The notes beneath the pieces were generated by a model that was not told where the DNA came from, ran no database searches, and worked only from the letters and a program-made list of their open reading frames with translations. A program made the translations under genes and the position numbers. From CAXSDR01 sp964236445 (GTDB lineage: Bacteria; Actinomycetota; Actinomycetes; Motilibacterales; Motilibacteraceae): 52,598 nt of DNA. The stretch is from contig CAXSDR010000010.1 in the NCBI GenBank assembly GCA_964236445.1, forward strand, positions 1 through 52,598, read 5' to 3'. Shown here piece after piece: positions 45,751 to 52,598 of the stretch (positions within the stretch are counted from its first letter, which is position 1; the number at the start of each line of letters is the position of its first letter).

Positions 45751-46605
45751 ATGACGAGCTGGCGCAGATGGGGCGGTGCGGTGAGCGATGGCGTCGGGGC
45801 AACGGTGAGCACCCTCGTCACATTCACGGTGGGCACCGCCGTGCAGCCGGCGCTGGGCGCCGGGCTGATTCTTGGGGGAGCGCTCGCAGTCGCCCTCCTG
45901 GCGGCCGGGCGAGCTGAGACCACGGCCGTTAGGGCTCTCACCCGAGCACGGAACCTGCGCGACTACGAGTCGGCGTCGTTGCGCCCGGCGATCGCTGTCC
46001 TCGAGGAGTTCGACCTGACATCGCCCGCCGTGGGTCTGCTGGTCCGCGAAGGGCAGCCGGCGATCCGAGTCACCGCGATCGGTCGCCGCACGGTCGTCGT
46101 GTCAGAAGGACTCGTGACAGCGATCGCCACGCGGCGGGTGCGCCCAGATGAGGCAGCGGCCGTACTGGCACACGCGATAGGACGCATCCGACTCGGTCAG
46201 ACGCGGTACGACGTCGCCCTAGCGTTTTGGCTGCTGCCCTGGACATTCCTGCAGGCAATCGCAGCCGGCGCCAGCCGCGCCATCAGATGTCACCAGCTGA
46301 TCGCGTTCGCCTGGCGCCTGAGATTCATCACCGCGGCCGTCGCTCTGATACAAGGCGTCACCGAGGGGCGACCCGTCTTTGGCGTCATCGGCGCCCTGGC
46401 GGTCGCCGTCACCTACCTGATTCCGTGGGCGGCGCGACACACATATCTAGCCGAAGAAGACGCCGCTGACCAATTCGTCACCGACACCGGACTAGGCGAC
46501 ACGCTAGGCCGATATCTCGAACGCGGACGACACACTCCGCGAGCCCGGCAACGGATTCACCGCCTCCGCAGCACACACGCTGATCGCCCGCCTGTCGCCA
46601 CATGA
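45751..46605 (+). CDS. Membrane M48-like protein with a degenerate zinc-protease motif
   Basis: A 284-residue protein with the architecture of HtpX/M48 proteases: two N-terminal membrane helices (VGATVSTLVTFTVGTAV, LGAGLILGGALAVALLAAG), then LVTAIATRRVRPDEAAAVLAHAIGRIRLGQ, where the family normally has HExxH. Here it reads H-A-I-G-R, so the catalytic Glu and second zinc His are both changed. The third-ligand region TYLAEEDAADQFVTDTGLG is still recognisable (ExxAD). Two more hydrophobic stretches lie near 160-220. It should be inactive as a protease and may bind rather than cut. The ATG at 45751 has AGGAG at good distance; an upstream TTG at 45667 is possible. Confidence 0.75.
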   Translation: MTSWRRWGGAVSDGVGATVSTLVTFTVGTAVQPALGAGLILGGALAVALLAAGRAETTAVRALTRARNLRDYESASLRPAIAVLEEFDLTSPAVGLLVREGQPAIRVTAIGRRTVVVSEGLVTAIATRRVRPDEAAAVLAHAIGRIRLGQTRYDVALAFWLLPWTFLQAIAAGASRAIRCHQLIAFAWRLRFITAAVALIQGVTEGRPVFGVIGALAVAVTYLIPWAARHTYLAEEDAADQFVTDTGLGDTLGRYLERGRHTPRARQRIHRLRSTHADRPPVAT

Positions 46606-46639
46606 ACGGGGGAGTGGCGGATGCTCAGGCGTGGTGACA

Positions 46640-46963
46640 TCAGACGATCTCAGTGGCAATCGGGTGGCGAGTGATACCTACCGAGACGTTGTTCTCGTAG
46701 GCGTCTGACTGTCGTGCATGCCAGGCGGCTTCTGCGCTCACGGCAGCGGCGGTGTCAGCGTCGAGGGTTCCTGCCCGGCGCAGTGCTGCCGCTACGCGTC
46801 GGAGTGCGCTTGCGGCGCCGTAGTGCCAGTCGCATCGTGCTGCACACGCTCTGCACTGCCGGGCTCCGCATGGGCGGTGGTCATCGCCCAGAGCTCGCGT
46901 TCCGAGAAGGTGCCCTGCCGGGCGCGGGCTGGCTTCGACGTGCTGTTCTGTCGCGACGGTCAC
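46640..46963 (-). CDS. Small uncharacterised protein with a Cys pair motif
   Basis: A 107-residue protein starting at a GTG (46963) with AAGGAGA a few bases upstream, which supports it. The middle carries CGARQCRACAARCDWHYGAASALRRVAAALRRAG, with four cysteines and one histidine that could bind zinc, followed by helices. No family recognised. Confidence 0.6.
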   Translation of the reverse strand: MTVATEQHVEASPRPAGHLLGTRALGDDHRPCGARQCRACAARCDWHYGAASALRRVAAALRRAGTLDADTAAAVSAEAAWHARQSDAYENNVSVGITRHPIATEIV

Positions 46964-47006
46964 GGTGGTTCTCCTTACCGTTCATGGGGTTTCTCGTTGT
47001 GTGCGT

Positions 47007-47357
47007 TCAGTGAACCTGCTGGGTCCGACAGTTCTGGACGACCGGTTTGTTCACGGTGCGGCGAGTCGCCCAAGCGTTGTGTTGCGTTGCGCTCGCTGCG
47101 GTGCGTGTCGGCGAATCAGGTGTCCGCCGAGCCAGGTAGTAGGCCACCAGAGCTGCCCACTCGTCGAGGTGGCAGGGCGGCAGTTCATCTATGTCCGCTG
47201 GTGGCCACAGGCAGCAGTGGCCGTCGTGCATAGGGACGTCAGTGAAGCAAGGGCACGGCCCGCCGGCCTTCGCGTTCGCGACGTGGGGGAAGTCTGGTCC
47301 GAGTTGCTGTCGCCGCACGGTCTTCCTTCGCGGTGGGGAGCGTCTTGCTTCGATCAT
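47007..47357 (-). CDS. Small Cys/His-rich uncharacterised protein
   Basis: A 116-residue protein. The centre is GGPCPCFTDVPMHDGHCCLWPPADIDELPPCHLDEWAALVAYYLARR, rich in Cys and His and possibly metal-binding; both ends are basic and low in structure. It follows the 127-residue gene on the same strand. A weak AGGTG site precedes the ATG. Confidence 0.5.
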   Translation of the reverse strand: MIEARRSPPRRKTVRRQQLGPDFPHVANAKAGGPCPCFTDVPMHDGHCCLWPPADIDELPPCHLDEWAALVAYYLARRTPDSPTRTAASATQHNAWATRRTVNKPVVQNCRTQQVH

Positions 47358-47395
47358 GTCGCACCTACGCGGGCGTGCTGAGGTTGGCGCGGGGC

Positions 47396-47779
47396 CTATC
47401 TGTCGATGCCTTGGCTGGCCGGTTCGATGGTTGGGACGCTGCGCCGCTCTGCTGTCACGCCAGTCGTGCCAGATACCGATCGGGCCTCAACGAGGTCGGC
47501 GATGTTCGGGTCTTCGTCGAGCACGTCGACGCCGGCGGCCACAACGTCGACACTCACTTCGGAGGGGGTGACGACCGCGTCCGCCTCCGTCTGCCAGACC
47601 TCGTCGCGGTATGTGACATCGGCCGAGATGTTGCTCTGGTCGGCGGGACGAGCGTCGGAGGGGAGGTGCTCAGGGCTTGCGAGCAGGTCGGTGCTCGCGT
47701 CACCGCCTCCCGGGGCCAGGCCGGTCCCCAGGTCGGGCGCAGCTGAATAGGCGTTCGAATCCGCCGAATTGGTAGCCAT
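47396..47779 (-). CDS. Uncharacterised acidic, probably disordered protein
   Basis: A 127-residue protein rich in Asp, Ala, Ser and Thr with no hydrophobic core (MATNSADSNAYSAAPDLGTGLAPGG at the start). TAGGAGA stands at the proper distance from the ATG, which argues that it is translated. Compositions like this occur in anti-restriction or DNA-mimic proteins and in plain linkers; nothing more can be said. Confidence 0.55.
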   Translation of the reverse strand: MATNSADSNAYSAAPDLGTGLAPGGGDASTDLLASPEHLPSDARPADQSNISADVTYRDEVWQTEADAVVTPSEVSVDVVAAGVDVLDEDPNIADLVEARSVSGTTGVTAERRSVPTIEPASQGIDR

Positions 47780-47872
47780 GAGGCGTCTCCTAAAAGGGTC
47801 GGGACTGTGGTGCGATCTCCTCCAGAGGGCGGTGCGAGCGGACTGGCGGTCAGCGGCGTGGCCCGGCGTCGC

Positions 47873-47936
47873 GCGTCGCTGCCGGGGTCAGTGCGTCGCT
47901 GCCGGGGTCAGTGCGGCTGGGTGCTGGGTGCTGGGT
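47873..47936. repeat. Two 20-bp tandem copies followed by three 7-bp copies
   Basis: GCGTCGCTGCCGGGGTCAGT occurs at 47873-47892 and 47893-47912, and GCTGGGT three times at 47916-47936. They lie in the 250-base spacer between two minus-strand genes, which otherwise shows no convincing gene. Possible replication-slippage remnants or a binding array. Confidence 0.7.
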
Positions 47937-48031
47937 GCTGGTGAGGATCGTGTTGTTGCCACGGACGTTCCGCGGCCGCCGACCCTTCAGCCGGCAGAGA
48001 TGCTTGAAGTCCTCGGCCTACGGACGTAGCG

Positions 48032-48286
48032 TCACGACCGAGCGTCGCCAGCTGCAACCCCGTCTGCTGGCGGCGCTTTTCTATGCTCGCGGGAAGTGTC
48101 GGTGCGCTGTTGGACGTCGACGACGTCGCGGGCGGGTGCACGGAGCTTGCAGGTCCAGCACACCAGCTGGACCTGGGCCAGCACATGCCAGCCGCCGCGT
48201 ATGTCGTGACGATCGGCTTCGATGTCCTCGAGCAACAAGCGGCGCGCACCCGCGTACGGGCGGTAGGTGACACGGAAGGTCGGCAC
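48032..48286 (-). CDS. Small conserved mobile-element protein
   Basis: An 84-residue protein beginning VPTFRVTYRPYAGARRLLLEDIEADRHDIRGGWHVLAQVQLVCWTCKLRAPARDVVDVQQ. The beta-rich first 60 residues resemble a short protein common on actinobacterial plasmids and integrative elements, from memory of that pattern only. GTG at 48286 has GAGGAGA 6 bases upstream; the longer ORF start at 48334 lacks a ribosome site. Function unknown. Confidence 0.6.
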   Translation of the reverse strand: MPTFRVTYRPYAGARRLLLEDIEADRHDIRGGWHVLAQVQLVCWTCKLRAPARDVVDVQQRTDTSREHRKAPPADGVAAGDARS

Positions 48287-48351
48287 AGGACGGTCTCCTC
48301 GATCGTTGGGCCCGACCCGGGTCTGAAGGTGCAACGGAACGGTGGTTGGCG

Positions 48352-48900
48352 TTAAACGCTGAGGGTTGACGCCACCCCGTCGAGCTCGTCGTCAATGTTG
48401 AACTGTTCATCGGCAGGAGAGGATGGATCGCGCAGCGTGCAGGCGTGCCGCAGGTCCGACAAGTCATCGACTTGGAAGTGACGCGCTAGGAAAGCAGCGA
48501 TGTGGCGAGCAACGACGTCGAAGTTTTCCGTGCCAGCTGGCCAGAAGAGCTCGATGGTGCCAGGAACGCCCAAGGGTGCAAGTGGGCAAGCAGGGTCGCT
48601 CTCACGGACACGGATCACGAGTGCCGCTCCAGCTTCGAGCAGCGCGAGAGTTTTCGCGCAGTCGCTTCTCTCGCGGCCGAAGTGGAAATACGCCCCGTCG
48701 TACTCAAGTGCTATGTCGCCGTGGCTGGTGCGGATGAGGAAGTCCGGGTGGACTATCCGATTGCTTCGCCCAGGTGCGACGTAGTGCAGGCGCAGCTCAG
48801 CGTCGAAGCCGGCGAGCACTGTCAGCGGCGACAGACCGCGCACGAGTTCGGCGCCGAGTTCGAGTTCGGGCCGGCTGCTCGTGTGACGCCTACTTGGCAT
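48352..48900 (-). CDS. PD-(D/E)XK-like nuclease (Vsr/DUF559-type)
   Basis: A 182-residue protein. The middle reads IVHPDFLIRTSHGDIALEYDGAYFHFGRERSDCAKTLALLEAGAALVIRVRES, which follows the Vsr/DUF559 arrangement: catalytic Asp in PDF, Glu-x-Asp-Gly on the next strand, then D..KT and a strand ending IRVRE. The C-terminal third is acidic. It overlaps the HicB-like gene by 11 bases and follows it on the same strand. DNA nicking or cleavage is inferred; the DNA target is unknown. Confidence 0.65.
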   Translation of the reverse strand: MPSRRHTSSRPELELGAELVRGLSPLTVLAGFDAELRLHYVAPGRSNRIVHPDFLIRTSHGDIALEYDGAYFHFGRERSDCAKTLALLEAGAALVIRVRESDPACPLAPLGVPGTIELFWPAGTENFDVVARHIAAFLARHFQVDDLSDLRHACTLRDPSSPADEQFNIDDELDGVASTLSV

Positions 48901-49105
48901 ATCGACGTTCGTAATCGATTCGGAAGCTGCCAGGCGATTGATCAGTCATGCACGTGATGAGGTCGCTGGTCATCTCCTCGATCTCGCCCTCGTGTCTGGC
49001 CTGCGTGGCGCCGACGCCCTCGACCTTTATGAGCAGCAGATCCCCGCTGCCGGATTCGACTGTGGCCCGGTAGACGGGCAGGTCGGAAGCCGCTTGTTCC
49101 GCCAT
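48890..49105 (-). CDS. HicB-like small protein
   Basis: A 71-residue protein: LPVYRATVESGSGDLLLIKVEGVGATQARHEGEIEEMTSDLITCMTDQSPGSFRIDYERR. The strand-strand-helix-strand order with the TQARxxxEIEEM helix matches the partial RNase H fold of HicB-type antitoxins common in actinobacteria. No HicA toxin is adjacent. It overlaps the nuclease gene by 11 bases. The ATG at 49105 has no clear ribosome site; ATGs at 49126 and 49147 are alternatives. Confidence 0.6.
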   Translation of the reverse strand: MAEQAASDLPVYRATVESGSGDLLLIKVEGVGATQARHEGEIEEMTSDLITCMTDQSPGSFRIDYERRYAK

Positions 49106-49344
49106 GATCGAAATAACGCCCTTCATCCAGCCGCTGCACAGCGACATTGCTTGGTTGACACGTTGCACGCGGGCCGTGGCCGGGCTGCCATCGCCGACCG
49201 CCAGGCCACTCGGCATCGCCCTCAGGATGACATCGCACCACCATCCGACACAGCGCGCGCGACGCCCGCCGACAAAGGTCTGACAGAGCCAGGCAGAACA
49301 AGCCCGTCGCGCTCAACTCCACACAAGAGAAACGGGATGCACCT

Positions 49345-49710
49345 ATGAGCAGCACCTTCCGCAGCCTGTCTGCGATCGCCGCCGCGGCCGCCATCCTGAC
49401 GCCGACCACCACGGCGCAGGCAGCAGTCAAGCCGACCGTCACCGTCAGCACCTCGAGCCCCGCGCTCGAGCATCCCGGCGACGTCGTCGCGTTCACACTG
49501 ACCGGTCATGGCTGGCCGGCTGGCGCGCGACTGGCTCTTGCGCAGCGGTTCGGCAGGACATGGTTTGTCATCACCCGCAGCGTGGCGGCGAACCGCACCG
49601 TCACCGCGACTCAGAGCGTCAACGCTGGAGAGCAGGAGTACCGTGCCGTGATCTTCCGCAGTGGACGCGTCATCGCCTCGTCAACGACAGTCATTTTCAC
49701 GGTTCGATGA
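49345..49710 (+). CDS. Small secreted beta-sandwich protein
   Basis: A 121-residue exported protein. Residues 1-27 are a signal peptide (SSTFRSLSAIAAAAAILTPTTTAQA). The mature part is a single predicted Ig-like sandwich: VKPTVTVSTSSPALEHPGDVVAFTLTGHGWPAGARLALAQRFGRTWFVITRSVAANRTVTATQSV, ending in FTVR. No cysteines in the mature part. The family is not recognised; such domains often serve as wall or ligand binders. Confidence 0.65.
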   Translation: MSSTFRSLSAIAAAAAILTPTTTAQAAVKPTVTVSTSSPALEHPGDVVAFTLTGHGWPAGARLALAQRFGRTWFVITRSVAANRTVTATQSVNAGEQEYRAVIFRSGRVIASSTTVIFTVR

Positions 49711-49728
49711 GCTCAAGCGTCGGCAACG

Positions 49729-50655
49729 TCAGACCTCACCCAAGGCAAGCGCCCGGCGCCAGACGACATGTCTGCGCATCTGCAGCGGTGACAGCTTCTG
49801 GGCCTTGTCGATGGTGAAGCCCGCGCGGCATATGACGACGACGACGACGACCCAGGTCGCAGCGGCGAGCAGGTCGTTGACGGTGCCACCGCCTCGCCCC
49901 GCTAGTTCAGCGAGCTCGACATGGATGTCCCACACCGAATGTCCGATCACCAGGCCGAGCAACCGACCGCTGCTGCGGAACCACAGCACTACGGCGACCG
50001 GCCACACAACGATCAGAGACATTCGCGCGAGTTCGGCCCAGCCCGGGTGCTGCCCGGCGTAGTAGACGTGAAAGGACCACCGCAACACGGCCGCGGCAGC
50101 GACGACCTCCCACCAGGGCCGGCGCACGACACGGTGCAGCAGCACCACGACCAGGGCAAGGAGCAGGACTTCTTCCATCGGCCCGGCGACTGCGTCAGCC
50201 ACCAGCGCTTTGGCTGATGCCCACGCGCCGGAAGCCGGAGACGGCCCGGGGGCGCTGCGCGCGATTTCGAGGATTATTGGGCCGAACGGGGCAAGTGCAA
50301 AGCCCACCGCTTCGCGGTGCCACTGCACAGCATTCGTCGGCCAGGAGCAGCCCAGGTCGGCACGGGTGATGCCGAGCCGGCGGCAGACAACCACCAAGGC
50401 GGTGAAGGCGGCGGTGACCTCGGCCAGTGTTCGGAAGATGTCGCTCAAGGCTGAGTCACGTGTGACGGTGACCCCGTCTATCGCCATCCGGCCGGTCATG
50501 TAGGCCACCTCGCTGTAGATCCCCCCATAACCCCACCCGACCGCGAACACGACGGCAATCAACGCGTACGCCCGCCACGGGTGCAGTTGCCACTGGCTCC
50601 GGCGGCGCACCTGGTCACCAGTGGGCACGGTGGGCGCTGGCTGCGTTGTCGCCAC
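49729..50655 (-). CDS. CPBP-family intramembrane protease
   Basis: A 308-residue membrane protein with about seven helices. The CPBP (Abi) motifs are: AGPMEEVLLLALVVVLLHR (paired Glu of motif 1), LRWSFHVYYAGQH (FxxxH, motif 2), and LVIGHSVWDIHVELA (HxxxD, motif 3). The usual Arg of EExxxR is replaced by Leu or Ala, so activity is uncertain. GTG start with AAGGAAA upstream. Relatives process peptides or confer self-immunity to bacteriocins; no bacteriocin gene is evident nearby. Confidence 0.8.
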   Translation of the reverse strand: MATTQPAPTVPTGDQVRRRSQWQLHPWRAYALIAVVFAVGWGYGGIYSEVAYMTGRMAIDGVTVTRDSALSDIFRTLAEVTAAFTALVVVCRRLGITRADLGCSWPTNAVQWHREAVGFALAPFGPIILEIARSAPGPSPASGAWASAKALVADAVAGPMEEVLLLALVVVLLHRVVRRPWWEVVAAAAVLRWSFHVYYAGQHPGWAELARMSLIVVWPVAVVLWFRSSGRLLGLVIGHSVWDIHVELAELAGRGGGTVNDLLAAATWVVVVVVICRAGFTIDKAQKLSPLQMRRHVVWRRALALGEV

Positions 50656-50810
50656 TTGGGGTTTCCTTCGTTTGGCGGTTGGGCCAGCTGATCGGTGATC
50701 CGTGAATCTGGATCAGCTTTCGATTTTGAGGAGCATCTCTTATCGAGACACGGACGTAGCCGTCAGGTGCTGGAGCGACGCGCGCCGGTCTGCGCTGTCG
50801 AAGGAAGCGC

Positions 50811-51098
50811 CTAGTTCGCGTGGTCTAGGGCGTTTTCGGCGCCTTCATAGCCCAGCAGTGAACGGAGAAGCGCTCGGTGCCATTCGCCCCCGGCGTAGCT
50901 TTGAGCAGCGGCGTGGTCGTCACGCGAGATGCCGCTCGCGGTGACGACCTGTTGAGCAGCTTGCATGCATGTCCGGGCGACCGCTTCACGCTCGACGGCT
51001 TCCGTCTTGGGTAATGCGGGGAGATCCTCAAGCAGGATCTGGCCCAGCGCTTCCAGGAGAAGTGCAGCGTCTGTCAGTGAGCCTTCATCCAAAGCCAT
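50811..51098 (-). CDS. Small helical uncharacterised protein
   Basis: A 95-residue, all-helical soluble protein (LTDAALLLEALGQILLEDLPALPKTEAVEREAVARTCMQAAQQVV) ending HRALLRSLLGYEGAENALDHAN. No clear ribosome site ahead of the ATG. Composition and third-position GC look coding. Family not recognised. Confidence 0.45.
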   Translation of the reverse strand: MALDEGSLTDAALLLEALGQILLEDLPALPKTEAVEREAVARTCMQAAQQVVTASGISRDDHAAAQSYAGGEWHRALLRSLLGYEGAENALDHAN

Positions 51099-51225
51099 GA
51101 GTGCAGGGTATGACGCCTAGGCAGCTGCTGGCTGTCGACGACACGACGGGTGCCTGCTCAGTCGCAAGTCGTGCTGCGACCGGAACTACCCCTTCACGGG
51201 TAACCCGGCTTACCAGACAGAGTGG

Positions 51226-51678
51226 GTGGACTTGAGTTATACCGGGCAGTTTGTTGAACTTGGCACGGCCCACGTGTGCGCCGGAGCACTAAACTATTGG
51301 TACTGGGGTTACTCATCGATCGGTCCCGGAGGGACCATCAACTGGCGCCCACTAGGCACACAGTTTGACATTCGCATCGGCGACACGCACACGTTCCAGA
51401 TCAAGCGAAGCAACGGCTCCTGGAACTACATAGTTGACCGCGACACCAAGGGCAGTGTCTACCTGCCGAACACAGTCGGCCAGCACGTTGACATCGGTCT
51501 GGAGTCGTACAGCCCCAGCGGCGTCGTCCCCTCCTACAACCACACACTGCTGTTCAATTGGAACGAGCAGGGCTGGTACTACTTCGATGGCCAAGATCAA
51601 TCCCTAGTCAACTCTCAGATGTGTGGGCGCTGGGTCAGCTCATCGTCGTGGCAAGCAGCGGAGAACACCTCATGCTAA
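51226..51678 (+). CDS. Secreted-type beta-rich protein, probably 5'-truncated
   Basis: A 150-residue product rich in aromatic residues (TAHVCAGALNYWYWGYSSIGPG, NWRPLGTQFDIRIGDTHTFQIKRSNGSWNYIVD, LESYSPSGVVPSYNHTLLFNW, MCGRWVSSSSWQAAENTSC) that looks like an extracellular beta-sandwich or lectin-like domain. There is no signal peptide at the GTG. The same frame is open back to a TAG near 51118 without an ATG and already reads protein-like (NYPFTGNPAYQTEWVDLS), so the original N-terminus is probably lost. Overlaps the lipoprotein gene by 7 bases. Confidence 0.55.
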   Translation: MDLSYTGQFVELGTAHVCAGALNYWYWGYSSIGPGGTINWRPLGTQFDIRIGDTHTFQIKRSNGSWNYIVDRDTKGSVYLPNTVGQHVDIGLESYSPSGVVPSYNHTLLFNWNEQGWYYFDGQDQSLVNSQMCGRWVSSSSWQAAENTSC

Positions 51679-52307
51679 CCATCATGCCGAGCCACATCGC
51701 GTACCGCGCAGTGCTTCTCGCGGCATCGATTGCCGTGACTACAGCCGGGTGCTCCACAGGCGTCGCCCTTGATTCGACCCCGGTCGCAGATTCGATACCA
51801 GCACCTTCCGGTGTTGCCGTTCCGAACGTCGGCGATCTCGCCCCGGGTCCTGCTGCGACACCCAGCGCGACGCCTGTGTCGACCGTGCCCCCACCCCGGT
51901 TCAAAGGACCAAGCAAAACCCAAGCGGCATCTTGCGACGTCGTCGCAGCGAGCATCAATGGGAAGCGTAATGGGGGCGGGCAGCACGGATTAATCAAACG
52001 AACCGTCTCGGACAGCAAGCTCAGTAAAGCCAAGGTCGCTCACTGGCTCGGAAGCCGAGACGGCGACAAGTCCGTTCCGATCGAGTCCTACCCTGCCCTC
52101 GCGAAGGCCGGAAGCGACGAAGAGCTACGTGTGTGCCTATTCGAGACAACGGAGCCGCTTCATCCGCCGCTTCCCAAGGCGCCAGACGGCCAAGAACAAC
52201 CAGCCGCAAACGGAATGCGCTTCATCGTGCAGGCCTCAGGTGAAGCCACACTCGAAGGCATCGGTCCGTTAAACTCTTTCGACGTCCCACCGGCCTCCGA
52301 TAACTGA
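51672..52307 (+). CDS. Putative secreted lipoprotein
   Basis: A 211-residue protein. The start YRAVLLAASIAVTTAGCSTG has a hydrophobic segment ending in a lipobox-like TAGC (Cys near residue 27). A Pro/Ala/Thr-rich linker follows (about 30-85), then a small domain with two cysteines (AASCDVVAASINGKRNGGG, LRVCLFETTE) that could pair. GGAG precedes the ATG at 51672, and the start overlaps the preceding gene. Function unknown. Confidence 0.6.
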   Translation: MLTIMPSHIAYRAVLLAASIAVTTAGCSTGVALDSTPVADSIPAPSGVAVPNVGDLAPGPAATPSATPVSTVPPPRFKGPSKTQAASCDVVAASINGKRNGGGQHGLIKRTVSDSKLSKAKVAHWLGSRDGDKSVPIESYPALAKAGSDEELRVCLFETTEPLHPPLPKAPDGQEQPAANGMRFIVQASGEATLEGIGPLNSFDVPPASDN

Positions 52308-52409
52308 CGCCACGCTGACAGACTCGAGTGTTGTGGATCGCCAGCGAGACTGCGGCAGTCGGGTGATGATTGCGCAGTCCGGCACATCGACGAGCGAAGG
52401 AAACGGATC

Positions 52410-52559
52410 ATGCGCAGTCGCGGGTGGCGGGCCATCGCGGCCGGGGTGGGCGTACTGATAGCGGGTGCTCCGGTTGTGGTCGTCGCTGCTGCGCCTGCAG
52501 TCACATCCACTGTGGCCCCTGACATGTCGGCAAACACCGCCTCTGTGGTCTGCCGGTGA
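52410..52559 (+). CDS. Short secreted peptide, 49 residues
   Basis: Starts at an ATG with GAAGGAAAC upstream: MRSRGWRAIAAGVGVLIAGA, then PVVVVAAAPAVTSTVAPDMSANTASVVCR and a stop. It is mostly a signal peptide with about 20 mature residues. A GTG at 52556 overlaps its stop (GTGA) and could begin a coupled gene that leaves the window. It may also be a truncated longer gene. Confidence 0.4.
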   Translation: MRSRGWRAIAAGVGVLIAGAPVVVVAAAPAVTSTVAPDMSANTASVVCR

Positions 52560-52598
52560 GTTCCCGGACCGGTCCCGCATGCGATTCACGCTGCGGTG

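Noticed and set aside
47769..48029. Plus-strand frame of 86 codons between two minus-strand genes
   Set aside because: No ribosome site, crosses tandem repeats and starts inside the divergent acidic-protein gene's start; composition is not protein-like.

Overview
The window is high-GC actinobacterial chromosome carrying the replication-origin neighbourhood. The clearest evidence is the order rpmH, dnaA, dnaN, gnd, recF, dciA (DUF721), gyrB, gyrA, DUF3566, tRNA-Ile(GAT), DLW-39, tRNA-Ala(TGC) on the right of dnaA, and rnpA, yidD, yidC, jag/khpB, rsmG, parA, parB on the left. GTG starts, 4-base ATGA/GTGA start-stop overlaps and a MurJ/SigM/anti-sigma/TrxB/TrxA/CwlM block fit Actinomycetes. I do not assign a genus.

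Layout. (1) 1-8.2 kb, minus strand: a secreted phosphoesterase and a very large secreted surface protein (cadherin-like, IPT/TIG, MBG-like, FN3, then a C-terminal OmpA-like peptidoglycan-binding domain). This gene contains a 100-N assembly gap flanked by an exact 55-bp duplication; collapsing the duplication restores one reading frame of 1987 residues. (2) 8.2-10.1 kb, minus: an NTF2-like protein and CCA-adding enzyme. (3) 10.2-18.5 kb, plus: a tightly overlapping cell-envelope operon: NUDIX, DUF6049, MurJ, a small membrane protein, a pseudokinase with an extracellular domain, SigM-like sigma factor and its zinc anti-sigma factor. (4) 18.5-21.5 kb: trxB-trxA behind a textbook SigR/SigH-type promoter (GGGAAT-N18-GTT), then a CwlM-like amidase homologue. 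(5) 21.4-29.0 kb: GNAT, a small membrane peptide, an aminotransferase, parB-parA-rsmG-jag-yidC-yidD-rnpA-rpmH reading away from dnaA, with parS sites. (6) 29.0-41.4 kb: dnaA to the two tRNAs, all on the plus strand, with oriC in the dnaA-dnaN gap. (7) 41.4 kb to the right edge: accessory DNA starting at the 3' end of tRNA-Ala: tyrosine integrase, excisionase, a decayed RepSA-type replication initiator, then mostly uncharacterised genes, including a membrane M48-like protein with a destroyed metal-binding motif and a HicB-like protein overlapping a PD-(D/E)XK-like nuclease. It looks like a degraded actinobacterial integrative element followed by other accessory genes (secreted protein, CPBP protease, lipoprotein). 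Its distal attachment site is not in the window.

How the parts work together: the core half holds initiation (DnaA, DciA, DnaN), topology (gyrase), segregation (ParAB on at least three good parS sites, plus one in trxB), membrane insertion (YidC/YidD), RNA processing (RnpA, Jag, RsmG) and wall lipid-II export control (MurJ plus pseudokinase, CwlM). The accessory half is where undescribed biology is most likely. All calls are from reading the sequence; no database search was run.
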